Positions 44,867 through 52,936 of a DNA stretch of 64,000 bases are shown piece after piece. Source of the DNA: Maricaulis sp039978735 (GTDB lineage Bacteria > Pseudomonadota > Alphaproteobacteria > Caulobacterales > Maricaulaceae); assembly GCF_039978735.1 (NCBI RefSeq), contig NZ_JBDWAS010000007.1, forward strand, positions 69,559-133,558, given 5' to 3'. The notes below the pieces were generated by a model. That model had not been told where the DNA came from. It did not search any database and was given only the letters and a program-made list of their open reading frames with translations. Every line of letters begins with the position of its first letter. Position 1 is the first letter of the stretch. The translations under genes were made by a program, and so were the position numbers.

Positions 44867-44882
44867 CAAATGTGATCATTTG
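44867..44882. promoter_or_regulatory. Palindrome upstream of infC
   Basis: Perfect 6-bp arms CAAATG-tgat-CATTTG, in an AT-richer patch 120 bases before the infC start. It overlaps a possible TTGCCA -35. It may be an operator; no regulator is suggested by the sequence. Confidence 0.3.
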
Positions 44883-45001
44883 ACCATAGTGCGCCGCTCC
44901 CGTCCGGACAGGCGCCTGTTATGCCCACTTTGGGCTTGATCCGGTCCTGCCGCCGGGAGATTACTAAGTTTCAGTACGTGGGCCACAAGGGAGAAGAGGC
45001 C

Positions 45002-45541
45002 ATAGCCCGTAGACCGCACGCCGCGCAACCGCCCAAAAAGGAAGGGCCGCGCACCAACAGGGATATCCGCGTTCCGCGGGTTCTCTTGATCGACGAACAC
45101 GGCGAAAAACAGGGCATCATGCCTGTTGAAGCTGCTCTGGAAGCCGCTGAGGAAGCGGGACTCGACCTTGTCGAGGTGTCTCCCAATGCCGATCCGCCCG
45201 TGTGCAAGATCGTCGACTACGGCAAGCTGAAATACCAGGAACAGAAGAAGAAGGCCGAGGCGAAGAAGAAGCAGAAGATCGTCGAGATCAAAGAGATCAA
45301 GATGCGTCCGAACATCGATGTGCACGACTACCAGGTGAAAACCAAGGCGATGCACCGCTTCTTCGAGGCTGGCGACAAGGTGAAGGTCACGCTGCGCTTC
45401 CGCGGCCGCGAGATGGCCCACCAGGATCGCGGCATGGATATCATGAACCGCGTCAAGCTGGATTTTGCCGAAGTGGCCAAGGTCGAGTTCGAGCCGAAGC
45501 TCGAAGGCCGCCTGATGGTCATGGTGATGGCGCCGCGCTGA
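45002..45541 (+). CDS. infC: Translation initiation factor IF-3 (start codon AUA)
   Basis: 179 residues if read from ATA 45002, giving MARRPHAAQPPKKEGPRTNR, the normal IF-3 N-terminus and length. AAGGGAG (44987-44993) lies eight bases before it. Upstream in-frame ATG 44921 and GTG 44978 have no ribosome site and would add a non-conserved tail. infC is known for rare AUU/AUC/AUA starts that let IF-3 repress its own translation. The N-domain (LLIDEHGEKQGIM, LDLVEVSPNADPPVCKIVDY) and C-domain (IKMRPNIDVHDYQVK, VTLRFRGREMAHQDRG) are intact. It keeps non-initiator pairing off the 30S P site. rpmI-rplT lie 5.4 kb away rather than adjacent. Confidence 0.95.
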   Translation: MARRPHAAQPPKKEGPRTNRDIRVPRVLLIDEHGEKQGIMPVEAALEAAEEAGLDLVEVSPNADPPVCKIVDYGKLKYQEQKKKAEAKKKQKIVEIKEIKMRPNIDVHDYQVKTKAMHRFFEAGDKVKVTLRFRGREMAHQDRGMDIMNRVKLDFAEVAKVEFEPKLEGRLMVMVMAPR

Positions 45542-45573
45542 TCGCGTCGCCTGCCCTCTGACGGCTTTGCAAG

Positions 45574-45599
45574 ACGGCGCCTTTCGGGGCGCCGTTTTT
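45574..45599 (+). terminator. Rho-independent terminator after infC
   Basis: 8-bp stem ACGGCGCC / GGCGCCGT (45574-45581, 45588-45595), loop TTTCGG, T5 tail. Confidence 0.93.
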
Positions 45600-45632
45600 C
45601 GTGGCCGGATGGCCGCGAAGTGCCGCCACAAG

Positions 45633-45719
45633 ATCGAAAGCCAAGATCGACAATTTTTCCCGCACGACTCGTCTTTCTCATTGTGCTACAAGGATAGTTC
45701 AATATCGAAAGATCGACAA
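45633..45719. repeat. Direct repeats flanking the Fic promoter region
   Basis: ATCGAAAG followed by AAGATCGACAA or its fused form occurs at 45633-45653 and 45704-45719; the 11-base core AAGATCGACAA is identical (45643-45653, 45709-45719), 66 bases apart. The second copy ends three bases before the TTG start of the Fic gene. Such paired repeats around a promoter are what an autoregulator would bind. Confidence 0.5.
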
Positions 45720-45721
45720 AA

Positions 45722-46921
45722 TTGATCGAGACACCCAATCGGATCGAGCCGTGCCTCTTTGATGACAGGGTCCCTGCGGACCTGGCGGATCTGGCTGTCG
45801 AGTTGCGCGCCGCGGCGCAGGGGCTGGGGGTCGGGCTGCATCCGGACAGTGCTGCAGAACTGGCAGACCTCGTCCGGGTGATGAACTGCTACTATTCCAA
45901 TCTGATCGAAGGGCACAATACACGCCCCCGGGACATCGAACTGGCCCTGATGGGGGCCGAGATCGATGAGGCGGCGCGGCCGCTGGCGCTTGAGGCACGG
46001 GCCCATGTCGTCGTCCAGCGTCTGATCGACCAGCGGTTCCGGGAGGGCACACTCGACAGGCCGACATCACCGGAATTCCTGTCCTGGGTGCATCGCGAAT
46101 TCTACAACAACATGCCCCCCGAATTCAGGTTTGTGGAACATCTGGATGGCCGGAAAGAGGAGATCCGTCCCGGCGCTTTCCGTGCCGAGGGCGATGGTGA
46201 GGTCTCGGTCGGCCGGCACCGTCCGCCGTCCGGAAAGCATGTGGTCCGCTTTCTCGAACATTTCGACATGCGCTACCGCTCGGTCGAGATGTCGGCCAGC
46301 GGCCGCATCATTGCCATTCCCGCTGCCCATCATCGCCTCAACTATATTCACCCGTTTCCGGACGGAAACGGACGGGTGAGCCGGCTGATGTCGCATGCCA
46401 TGGCGTTGCGTGCCGGCCTTGGCGCTGGCGGTCTCTGGTCGATATCCCGCGGCCTGGCTCGCGGGCTCGAAGGCCGCGGTGAATACATGCGCATGATGGA
46501 CCTGGCCGACGCCCCCCGCCGGAGTGATCATGATGGGCGGGGCAATCTGTCCGAAGCGGCGCTTCATGAATTCTGCCGCTGGTTCTTCAAGGTCGCACTC
46601 GACCAGATCGCGTTTTCCGGCCGCTTGTTCGATCTCGCCGGCCTGGAAGCGCGCTACAGGCGACTCGTCGCCGATGTCAGCGAGGACAAGCGGGCTCCGG
46701 ATCTCGTCTCTGCTGTTCTGCGCTATGGCGTGCTGGAGCGGGGCGAGGCCGCCACGGTGCTGAAAACCTCGGGCGTGACCGCACGCAAGACCCTGAACCA
46801 GCTGGTCAGCCAGGGTTTCCTGACGTCGCCGTCGCCGAAGACGCCGGTTCGTCTTGCCTTCCCGCTGGCCTATCGCGAACGCCTTTTTCCAAACCTGTTC
46901 ACCGACGCAGCCTTGCCCTAG
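45722..46921 (+). CDS. Fic family protein, class II, with C-terminal winged-helix-like domain
   Basis: 399 residues from TTG 45722, the only plausible in-frame start before the conserved domain. Inhibitory helix motif S59-x-x-x-E63-G64 (YYSNLIEGHN) is N-terminal, making it class II. The Fic motif HPFPDGNGRVSR is complete (H210-R221), so AMPylation (or a related phosphoryl transfer) should be possible. The last 70 residues (LRYGVLERGEAATVLKTSGV then ARKTLNQLVSQGFL) look like a winged helix, typical of Fic proteins that bind DNA. No Fic-antitoxin gene is adjacent, consistent with cis inhibition. Direct repeats lie in its promoter. Confidence 0.9.
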   Translation: MIETPNRIEPCLFDDRVPADLADLAVELRAAAQGLGVGLHPDSAAELADLVRVMNCYYSNLIEGHNTRPRDIELALMGAEIDEAARPLALEARAHVVVQRLIDQRFREGTLDRPTSPEFLSWVHREFYNNMPPEFRFVEHLDGRKEEIRPGAFRAEGDGEVSVGRHRPPSGKHVVRFLEHFDMRYRSVEMSASGRIIAIPAAHHRLNYIHPFPDGNGRVSRLMSHAMALRAGLGAGGLWSISRGLARGLEGRGEYMRMMDLADAPRRSDHDGRGNLSEAALHEFCRWFFKVALDQIAFSGRLFDLAGLEARYRRLVADVSEDKRAPDLVSAVLRYGVLERGEAATVLKTSGVTARKTLNQLVSQGFLTSPSPKTPVRLAFPLAYRERLFPNLFTDAALP

Positions 46922-46927
46922 CGCACG

Positions 46928-48298
46928 TTACGGCGCGGCCGGGCGGCCCTGATTGTCCGCACCAGGCGCCGGCATGGCTTCTTCCTCAACCTCGTCCAGC
47001 GCGTCGGTCTTCGCCAGTTGCGGGAAGAGGCGGAACCAGGCGGCGGCTGTGACCAGCGCCATGACGCCGCCCAGCAGGACGGCGCCGACCGGGCCGAGGA
47101 AACGCGCGGCGACGCCGGATTCGAATTCGCCCAGCTCGTTCGAGGCGGAAATGAAGATGAACTCCACCGAGGAAACGCGGCCGCGCATCGCGGTCGGGGT
47201 TGCCAGCTGGATGATCGACTGGCGGATGAAGACCGAGATCATGTCGGCGGCGCCGGTCACCGCCAGGGCGATCAGCGACAGGAGCAGGATCTTGGACAGG
47301 GCAAAGCCCAGCATCGCCACGCCATAGACGGCGATGGCGCCGAGCATCCAGGCGCCGATATGGCGGGTCAGCGGCCGTGTCGCCAGCATGAAGGCGATGA
47401 CCGCCGCCCCGATGGCCGGCGCCGTGCGCAACAGGCCCAGCCCCACCGTGTCGGTATGCAGCACGTCGCGCGCGAAGACCGGCAACAGCGCCGTCACGCC
47501 GCCGAACAGCACGACCACGAGATCCAGCGAGATGGCCCCCAGCACGACCTTGTTGTGCCGCACATAACGCAGCCCCTCGAGCGCCATGCGCCAGCCGGAC
47601 TGGCCGTGCACCTTCTCGTGCGCCGGCGTACGTGCGGTGGCGATGGCCAGGGTGGCGAAGACCAGCAGGGCAGCGCTGGTCAGATAGACCGCTTCCGGAC
47701 CCGCGATATAGAGCAGCCCGCCCAGGGCCGGACCGCCGATTGCCGCGCCCTGGAAGCCCAGCGAGTTCCAGGCGATCGCCTGGCGCAGATCGGCCCGCGG
47801 CACGATGCGGGGCAGGAGCGCACTTGCCGCTGCGGGCGAGAAGGCGTGCATGCAGCCCAGAATGATCGCCGCCGTGAACACGATCCACAGCTGCACCGGA
47901 CCGGAGAAGAACGGGCTCGCCGCCAGCGCCAGGGCGCAGATCACGCGGACCACATTCGTCACGATGAGTATCAGGCGCCGGTCGAGCCGGTCGGCCGCCT
48001 GTCCGCCGACAAGCGACAGCAGGAAAACCGGTGCGAACTGGGCAAGACCGACAAAGCCCAGCATCAGCGCGCTTTCCTCGATCGAGCGGGTCTCGCGTGC
48101 CACGTCATAGACCTGCCAGCCGATCGCGACCGCCTGCATCTGCCGCGCAGCGGAGATCGATTGCCGCATCGCCCAGTAGTGGCGGTAGGGCTGGTGGCGG
48201 AAGATGTCGAGAGACGGTGTCAGCACGCGCGGGAGAGATAAGCGGGTTCGCGGCACCGGGCAATCCGTCGCATCGGGCGCGCCGCGAAGATGCCGCAT
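46928..48298 (-). CDS. MFS exporter (enterobactin-exporter-like, MFS_3)
   Basis: 456 residues, about twelve membrane segments. LDIFRHQPYRHYWAMRQSIS, GWQVYDVARETRS, LLSLVGGQAADRLDRRLILI (MFS motif A, GxxADRxxRR) and STPTAMRGRVSSVEFIFISA-like segment (ATPTAMRGRVSSVEFIF) are typical of the EntS-like group. Substrate unknown. The start is uncertain: ATG 48298 has weak ribosome signal, a downstream GTG (about residue 25) would also fit. Convergent with Fic, six bases between stops. Confidence 0.85.
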   Translation of the reverse strand: MRHLRGAPDATDCPVPRTRLSLPRVLTPSLDIFRHQPYRHYWAMRQSISAARQMQAVAIGWQVYDVARETRSIEESALMLGFVGLAQFAPVFLLSLVGGQAADRLDRRLILIVTNVVRVICALALAASPFFSGPVQLWIVFTAAIILGCMHAFSPAAASALLPRIVPRADLRQAIAWNSLGFQGAAIGGPALGGLLYIAGPEAVYLTSAALLVFATLAIATARTPAHEKVHGQSGWRMALEGLRYVRHNKVVLGAISLDLVVVLFGGVTALLPVFARDVLHTDTVGLGLLRTAPAIGAAVIAFMLATRPLTRHIGAWMLGAIAVYGVAMLGFALSKILLLSLIALAVTGAADMISVFIRQSIIQLATPTAMRGRVSSVEFIFISASNELGEFESGVAARFLGPVGAVLLGGVMALVTAAAWFRLFPQLAKTDALDEVEEEAMPAPGADNQGRPAAP

Positions 48299-48452
48299 GT
48301 CGGGCGGATTGCGGGCTACCCTGTTCAGGCGATATTCAGCGGCTGGGATTTGTGATGAAATCACTTGAAACTCATGGCCGTATTCGCGCGGCGCTCCGCA
48401 GGGGCCTTTGCGCCGGATACGGTCGAACAGTCCGACAGACAGGGGGAATGAC

Positions 48453-50216
48453 ATGAACAGCAAGCTTCTGGCCGGTGTGGCGCTCGTGGCGCTGATCGCG
48501 GGCGGTGCCGCCCAGGCCCAGGATCCGGCGCTGCCGCCGGCCTATGGCTCGGTGCGCCTGTCCTCGGGCTTCGAACCCGATCCGGCATCGGTCGGCGTCC
48601 GCGCCGGCGGAGCGATCTATGCCGGCAATGCCTCCGATTTCTGTTCGGGCTATATCACGCCGCAGGCGTCCTACGCCTTCGACTACGACGCCGGCAGCTA
48701 TGATCTCTTCGTGTCGGCCGCGTCCGATGTCGATGCGACCCTCCTGGTCCGCGCGCCGGATGGCAGCTGGCACTGCAATGATGATGGCGAGGGGATCGGT
48801 CTCAATCCGGGCCTGCGCTTCGACAATCCGCAGTCGGGCGACTACCAGGTCTGGGTCGGCACGCTGAGCCCGGGCGTCGGATACGAGCCGGCCATGCTGC
48901 ACATTTCCGAGGTCGGTTTCTCGTCGGCGAATGCCTATTCGCGCGCGCCGAACCCCAATCTGGCGCCGGAATCCGGCACGCTCGACCTGCGCGCCGGCTT
49001 TGCCGACGACCCGCGCACGGTGCGGGTGACGGCAGGCGGTGAAATCAGCGCCGACCGCGGGACCTCGCCGATGTGCCGCGGGCACGTGAATTCCGCGCCG
49101 GACCTCTGGGTGAACTATACCGGCCGCGGGGATTTCGACCTTTATCTGTCGATGGAGGCGGATAGCGACACCACGCTGCTCGTCCAGGACCCGAACGGCA
49201 ACTGGCTGTGTGACGACGACACGGCCGAGAATCTCAATCCGGGTCTGCGCATCGTGGATCCGGCGGCCGGACGCTATGCGGTCTGGGCCGGCCGTTTCTC
49301 GCGCGGTCCGGACGTGCCGGCCACGATCTATGTGTCGGAACTCGGCTTCCTGGGGAATATCGATACCCCGGCCGAACTCGACTACTCGCTGCCGTCCAAT
49401 TACGGCTCGGCCGAACTGGTCTCCGGCTTCACGCCCGATCCCTACACGGTCAACCTGATGGCCGGCGGCGATGTCGATGTGAACGAGGCTGTCGGGCAGA
49501 ATTGTCGCGGCTATGCCACGACGGCGCCGGACTTCGACATCACTTATGACGCCGACAATCTGGACCTCTACATATCCGCCACTTCGGATGGCGATGCGAC
49601 CCTGGTCGTCAATGCGCCGGACGGGACCTGGTGGTGCGATGACGACAGCGCGGGCAGCCTTAATCCAGGCATCCGTTTCGACAATCCGCAGGATGGCCGC
49701 TACGACATCTGGGTCGGCACCTACAGCGAGGGCACGCCCGAGCCGGCGACGCTGCACATTTCCGAACTCGGCTTCGGCGATGAATTCGTCGGCGGCGGTG
49801 CTTCGCTCGATGTCTCTCTCGAGGCCAATTACGGCTCGGTCAGCCTGGAGGGCGGCTTCTCGCCCGACCCCTACACGGTCGACCTCGTCGCGGGCGGTCC
49901 GCTCGATGCCGGCGAAGCGGCGGACCCGTTCTGCCGCGGCTATGTCACCGAAGCTCCCGATGTCGAGCTGAGTTTCGAGCCGGGCGCGCTGGACCTGTTC
50001 ATCTCGGTCCTGGCCGATGCCGACACGACGCTGGTGATCAACGATCCGTCCGGCCGCTGGATCTGCGACGATGACGGGGCGGGCAGCCTCAATCCGGGTG
50101 TCCATTTCGAAAACCCCGAGGCCGGTGTCTACGACATCTGGGTCGGCACCTACTGGTCGGGCGAAAGCCAGCCGGCACGCCTCGGCATTTCCGAGCTTGG
50201 CTTCCAGGAAAACTAG
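48453..50216 (+). CDS. Secreted protein with four tandem ~125-residue cysteine-pair repeats (PPC-like)
   Basis: 587 residues. Signal peptide 1-23 (LLAGVALVALIAGGAAQAQ). Four homologous modules lie at about 31-156, 174-299, 317-441 and 460-584. Each reads Y/SGS.xL..GF.PDP.TV...AGG, then C-R/S-GY..APD, DLYIS..SD.D.TLLV..P, W-x-C-DDD, LNPG.RF.NP..G.Y.IWVG and a closing ISELGF. Each has exactly two cysteines, probably one disulfide, and an Asp triplet that may bind calcium. The fold resembles PPC/CUB-like beta-sandwiches; no catalytic domain is present. GGGGGAA precedes the ATG. Monocistronic with its own terminator. No function known. Confidence 0.88.
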   Translation: MNSKLLAGVALVALIAGGAAQAQDPALPPAYGSVRLSSGFEPDPASVGVRAGGAIYAGNASDFCSGYITPQASYAFDYDAGSYDLFVSAASDVDATLLVRAPDGSWHCNDDGEGIGLNPGLRFDNPQSGDYQVWVGTLSPGVGYEPAMLHISEVGFSSANAYSRAPNPNLAPESGTLDLRAGFADDPRTVRVTAGGEISADRGTSPMCRGHVNSAPDLWVNYTGRGDFDLYLSMEADSDTTLLVQDPNGNWLCDDDTAENLNPGLRIVDPAAGRYAVWAGRFSRGPDVPATIYVSELGFLGNIDTPAELDYSLPSNYGSAELVSGFTPDPYTVNLMAGGDVDVNEAVGQNCRGYATTAPDFDITYDADNLDLYISATSDGDATLVVNAPDGTWWCDDDSAGSLNPGIRFDNPQDGRYDIWVGTYSEGTPEPATLHISELGFGDEFVGGGASLDVSLEANYGSVSLEGGFSPDPYTVDLVAGGPLDAGEAADPFCRGYVTEAPDVELSFEPGALDLFISVLADADTTLVINDPSGRWICDDDGAGSLNPGVHFENPEAGVYDIWVGTYWSGESQPARLGISELGFQEN

Positions 50217-50243
50217 GCGCGCTTCAGGTGACTGAATTGCCAC

Positions 50244-50270
50244 GGGGCGGCCCACCTGGGTCGCCCCTTC
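50244..50270 (+). terminator. Terminator after the four-repeat protein
   Basis: 11-base arms with one mismatch (50244-50254, 50257-50267), tight CC loop, short T tail. Confidence 0.75.
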
Positions 50271-50376
50271 GTATGTCTTATGAGTGACCTGCACATCTCA
50301 TATGCAGGATTCGCTCTTCCGTTGTGGCGGGTGTTACACTATATCATCGTATGTGAGCCCGACCCGCAGGTGTTTG

Positions 50377-50823
50377 ATGAAAATGACCGCCAACAGGCAT
50401 AGATCCCTCGACGCGACCGGCGTCGGCCTGTCGGCGCTGTGCATCCTGCACTGCCTGCTCGTCCCGACGGCTGCCTCGGCTGCCCCCCTGCTCTCGCCGG
50501 AGCTGGGCTCGCTGTTCGGCCTCAGCCATGACTGGCACATCGTGATGCTGGCGCTGGCGGCACCGGTCTCGCTGGTAGCGCTGGGCTGGGGCATGAAGTC
50601 GGTGGAGGCCGGCTGGCGGATCTTCGCGGCGGGCCTGTTCGGTCTCGTGCTGATGGCGATCGGCGCCTCGCATGTCTTCGGCTCGCTGGCCGAGACCGTG
50701 CTGACCCTGACCGGTGTGACCGTGCTGGCCGGGGCTCACCTGGTGAACTGGCGCGCCCGGGCCCGGGCCGGCCATGTCCACCGCCGCGATTGCGGCCTGT
50801 GCGAGCACGAGCCGCACGCCTGA
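50377..50823 (+). CDS. MerC-domain membrane protein
   Basis: 148 residues with four hydrophobic segments. The first carries LSALCILHCLLVP, the CxxHC metal motif (C22, H25, C26) of MerC-type mercury/metal transporters. The tail HVHRRDCGLCEHEPH is a second Cys/His cluster. No mer operon neighbours, so a general zinc or soft-metal role is as likely as mercury. Upstream, an AT-rich stretch (50332-50356) contains imperfect TAC/GTA dyad symmetry and could be an operator. ATG 50377 versus 50383 is unresolved. Confidence 0.8.
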   Translation: MKMTANRHRSLDATGVGLSALCILHCLLVPTAASAAPLLSPELGSLFGLSHDWHIVMLALAAPVSLVALGWGMKSVEAGWRIFAAGLFGLVLMAIGASHVFGSLAETVLTLTGVTVLAGAHLVNWRARARAGHVHRRDCGLCEHEPHA

Positions 50824-50842
50824 GGCGGAGTCAGCTGCGCCC

Positions 50843-50870
50843 TTGCAATAGCGCCGTTTCCGCGTATAAG
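50843..50870 (+). promoter_or_regulatory. Promoter of rpmI-rplT
   Basis: TTGCAA (50843-50848), 16-base spacer, TATAAG (50865-50870), about 98 bases before rpmI. A hairpin GACCGC-tccg-GCGGTC (50935-50950) sits just ahead of the ribosome site and could be a translational control element. Confidence 0.6.
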
Positions 50871-50967
50871 ACCCCGCTTCCAACTCCAGCCTGACGGGCC
50901 CGTTCGACATGCCCGCTGGCTGCAACATCCACAAGACCGCTCCGGCGGTCCTGCAAAGGAGATGAAA

Positions 50968-51168
50968 ATGTCGAAGATGAAGACGAAGAGCGGCGCCAAA
51001 AAGCGCTTCAAGCTCACTGCCACGGGCAAGGTGAAGGCCGGCCAGGCCGGCAAGCGCCACGGCATGATCAAGCGGACTCCCAAGCAGATCCGCAACAAGC
51101 GCGGCCAGACGACCCTGTCGCCCCAGGACGCGCGGATCGTGAAAAAATACATCCCGAACGGCCTGTAA
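50968..51168 (+). CDS. rpmI: 50S ribosomal protein L35
   Basis: 66 residues, MSKMKTKSGAKKRFKLTATG, with KRTPKQIRNKRG near the end; standard L35. ATG 50968 is six bases after GGAG (50958-50961); ATG 50962 directly abuts GGAG and is unlikely. Followed by rplT after 29 bases. infC is at 45 kb, so the usual infC-rpmI-rplT cluster is split here. Confidence 0.97.
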   Translation: MSKMKTKSGAKKRFKLTATGKVKAGQAGKRHGMIKRTPKQIRNKRGQTTLSPQDARIVKKYIPNGL

Positions 51169-51197
51169 GCCGCGGCAGCTGAGTTAGGAGCACACCC

Positions 51198-51554
51198 ATG
51201 TCTCGAGTTACGTCCGGACCGGCGACCGCCAAGCGCCACAAGAAAGTCATCAAAGCGGCCAAGGGCTATTACGGCCGCCGCAAGAACACCTTCCGCGCCG
51301 CCGTGCAGGCTGTGGAGAAGGCTGGCCAGTACGCCTATCGCGACCGCCGTGCCAAGAAGCGCAATTTCCGCGGTCTCTGGATCCAGCGCATCAATGCCGG
51401 TGCCCGCGAGCACGGCATGACCTATTCGGTCTTCATGAACGGTCTGAACAAGGCCGGCATCGAGGTCGACCGCAAGGTCCTGTCCGACATCGCGATCCGC
51501 GAACCGGAAGCCTTCAAGGCGCTCGTCGATCAGGCGCGCGCTGCGCTGGGCTGA
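51198..51554 (+). CDS. rplT: 50S ribosomal protein L20
   Basis: 118 residues, essential for early 50S assembly. Start SRVTSGPATAKRHKKVIKAA, then KGYYGRRKNTFRAAVQAVEK and RDRRAKKRNFRGLWIQRINA, all typical. TAGGAG lies before the ATG. Ends in a terminator. In other bacteria L20 represses this operon by binding leader RNA; no matching structure was identified. Confidence 0.97.
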   Translation: MSRVTSGPATAKRHKKVIKAAKGYYGRRKNTFRAAVQAVEKAGQYAYRDRRAKKRNFRGLWIQRINAGAREHGMTYSVFMNGLNKAGIEVDRKVLSDIAIREPEAFKALVDQARAALG

Positions 51555-51578
51555 ACCCGGTCACACCGATCCGATTGA

Positions 51579-51612
51579 AAAGGCCCGCCAGCGCATCGCC
51601 GGCGGGCCTTTT
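51579..51612 (+). terminator. Rho-independent terminator after rplT
   Basis: 11-bp perfect stem AAAGGCCCGCC / GGCGGGCCTTT (51579-51589, 51601-51611), eleven-base loop, T run. Confidence 0.92.
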
Positions 51613-51654
51613 TCGTTTGGCCCTTCGGGCTGCCCCTCATCCGGGCTCCGCCCA

Positions 51655-51725
51655 CCTTCTCCCCGGTCGGGGAGAAGGCAATAACAGCCCTGTCACGCTC
51701 CCCCTCTCCCCCGCCGGGGAGAGGG
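51655..51725. repeat. REP-like pair of GC-rich hairpins between rplT and pheS
   Basis: Two perfect 10-bp hairpins with four-base loops: 51655-51678 (arm CCTTCTCCCC) and 51702-51725 (arm CCCTCTCCCC), followed by GCGCGGCT-g-AGCCGCGC around 51742-51758. Such CTCCCC/GGGGAG palindromes are dispersed repeats in many proteobacteria. No gene in 51613-51843. Confidence 0.75.
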
Positions 51726-51843
51726 ATCAAGGGTGAGGGGCGCGCGGCTGAGCCGCGCAAGAGAGACTAGTGCCGCCACTCCCTGTCGACACTGCATAAT
51801 ACAGCCGCTAAACCCACCTCGACCGCGAGGGACTGAGAACGCC

Positions 51844-52926
51844 ATGACCGACACATCCAATCTCGACACGCTGGAAGCCGAGGTCCGCAGCCAGATCGAT
51901 GGCGCGACCGACGAGGCGGCGCTGGACGCCGTGCGCGTGTCCGCCCTGGGCAAGAAGGGCTCGGTTTCGCTGATGATGCGCGAGTTGGGCAGGATGAGCC
52001 CGGAAGAGCGTCAGGTGATGGGTCCCGCGCTCAACGGTCTCAAGAACCGCCTCAACGACGCCCTGGAAGCGCGCAAGGCCGATCTGGAAGCCAGGGCGCT
52101 GGACGCTGCGCTGGCCTCGGAAACGGTCGACATCACTTTGCCTGTGCGCCCGGAACCGCAAGGCTCTCTGCACCCGATCACCCAGGTGATGGAAGAACTG
52201 GCCGTGATCTTCGCGGATATGGGCTTCGAGGTCGCCGAAGGGCCGGATGTCGAGGACGACTTCCACAATTTCACTGCCCTGAACTTCCCGCCCGGCCACC
52301 CGGCGCGCGACACCCAGGACACTTTCTTCATGCAGCCGGACGAGAACGGCGAGCGCAAGGTGCTGCGCACCCACACCTCGCCGGTGCAGATCCGCACCAT
52401 GCTGAAGGGCAAGACGCCGATCCGCATCATCGTGCCGGGCCGCGTCTATCGCTGCGACTGGGACCAGACCCACACGCCGATGTTCCACCAGGTCGAAGGC
52501 CTGGTGATCGATCGCGAGGCGAATATGGGTCACCTCAAGGGCACGCTGCTGGACTTTATCGCCGCCTTCTTCGAGACCGACCAGGTGGAAGCCCGCTTCC
52601 GTCCGCACCACTTCCCCTTCACCGAGCCGAGCGCCGAGATGGATGTGCGCTATGAGCGCGTCGGCGATGCGGTGAAAGTGGGCTCGGGCGACAAATGGAT
52701 GGAGATCCTCGGCTGCGGCATGGTCCATCCGAATGTGATCCGCAATTGCGGCCTCGACCCGGACGAGTTCCAGGGCTTCGCCTGGGGCATGGGCGTCGAC
52801 CGTCTCGCCATGCTGAAATATGGCGCGCCGGACCTGCGCGACTTCTTCAATTCCGACAAGCGCTGGCTGAACCATTACGGCTTCACCCCGCTGCTGCAGG
52901 CCAATCTGGCGACGGGCCTGAGCTAG
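51844..52926 (+). CDS. pheS: Phenylalanyl-tRNA synthetase alpha subunit
   Basis: 360 residues. Class II core: LHPITQVMEELAVIFADMGF, FNFPPGHPARDTQDTFF-type segment (LNFPPGHPARDTQDTFF), LRTHTSPVQIRTM (motif 1/2 region), PGRVYRCDWDQTHTPMFHQ (motif 2) and GFAWGMGVDRLAMLKYG (motif 3). The N-terminal coiled coil that binds tRNA is at 1-90. ATG 51844 is chosen; the frame upstream runs into repeats. Ten bases separate it from an unrelated ORF, then pheT follows after two ORFs. Confidence 0.97.
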   Translation: MTDTSNLDTLEAEVRSQIDGATDEAALDAVRVSALGKKGSVSLMMRELGRMSPEERQVMGPALNGLKNRLNDALEARKADLEARALDAALASETVDITLPVRPEPQGSLHPITQVMEELAVIFADMGFEVAEGPDVEDDFHNFTALNFPPGHPARDTQDTFFMQPDENGERKVLRTHTSPVQIRTMLKGKTPIRIIVPGRVYRCDWDQTHTPMFHQVEGLVIDREANMGHLKGTLLDFIAAFFETDQVEARFRPHHFPFTEPSAEMDVRYERVGDAVKVGSGDKWMEILGCGMVHPNVIRNCGLDPDEFQGFAWGMGVDRLAMLKYGAPDLRDFFNSDKRWLNHYGFTPLLQANLATGLS

Positions 52927-52936
52927 GGAGCTTGGA

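Noticed and set aside
44921..45001. Upstream ATG/GTG extension of infC
   Set aside because: No ribosome site and the extra 19-27 residues are unlike IF-3 N-termini; ATA 45002 fits better.
48372..50294. 640-codon minus-strand frame opposite the four-repeat protein
   Set aside because: It shows repetition only because the sense gene is repetitive; the sense frame has a signal peptide, conserved Cys pairs and a ribosome site.
50332..50356. Zur box before the MerC-type gene
   Set aside because: Only partial dyad symmetry (TAC...GTA); it does not match a Zur consensus well enough to call.
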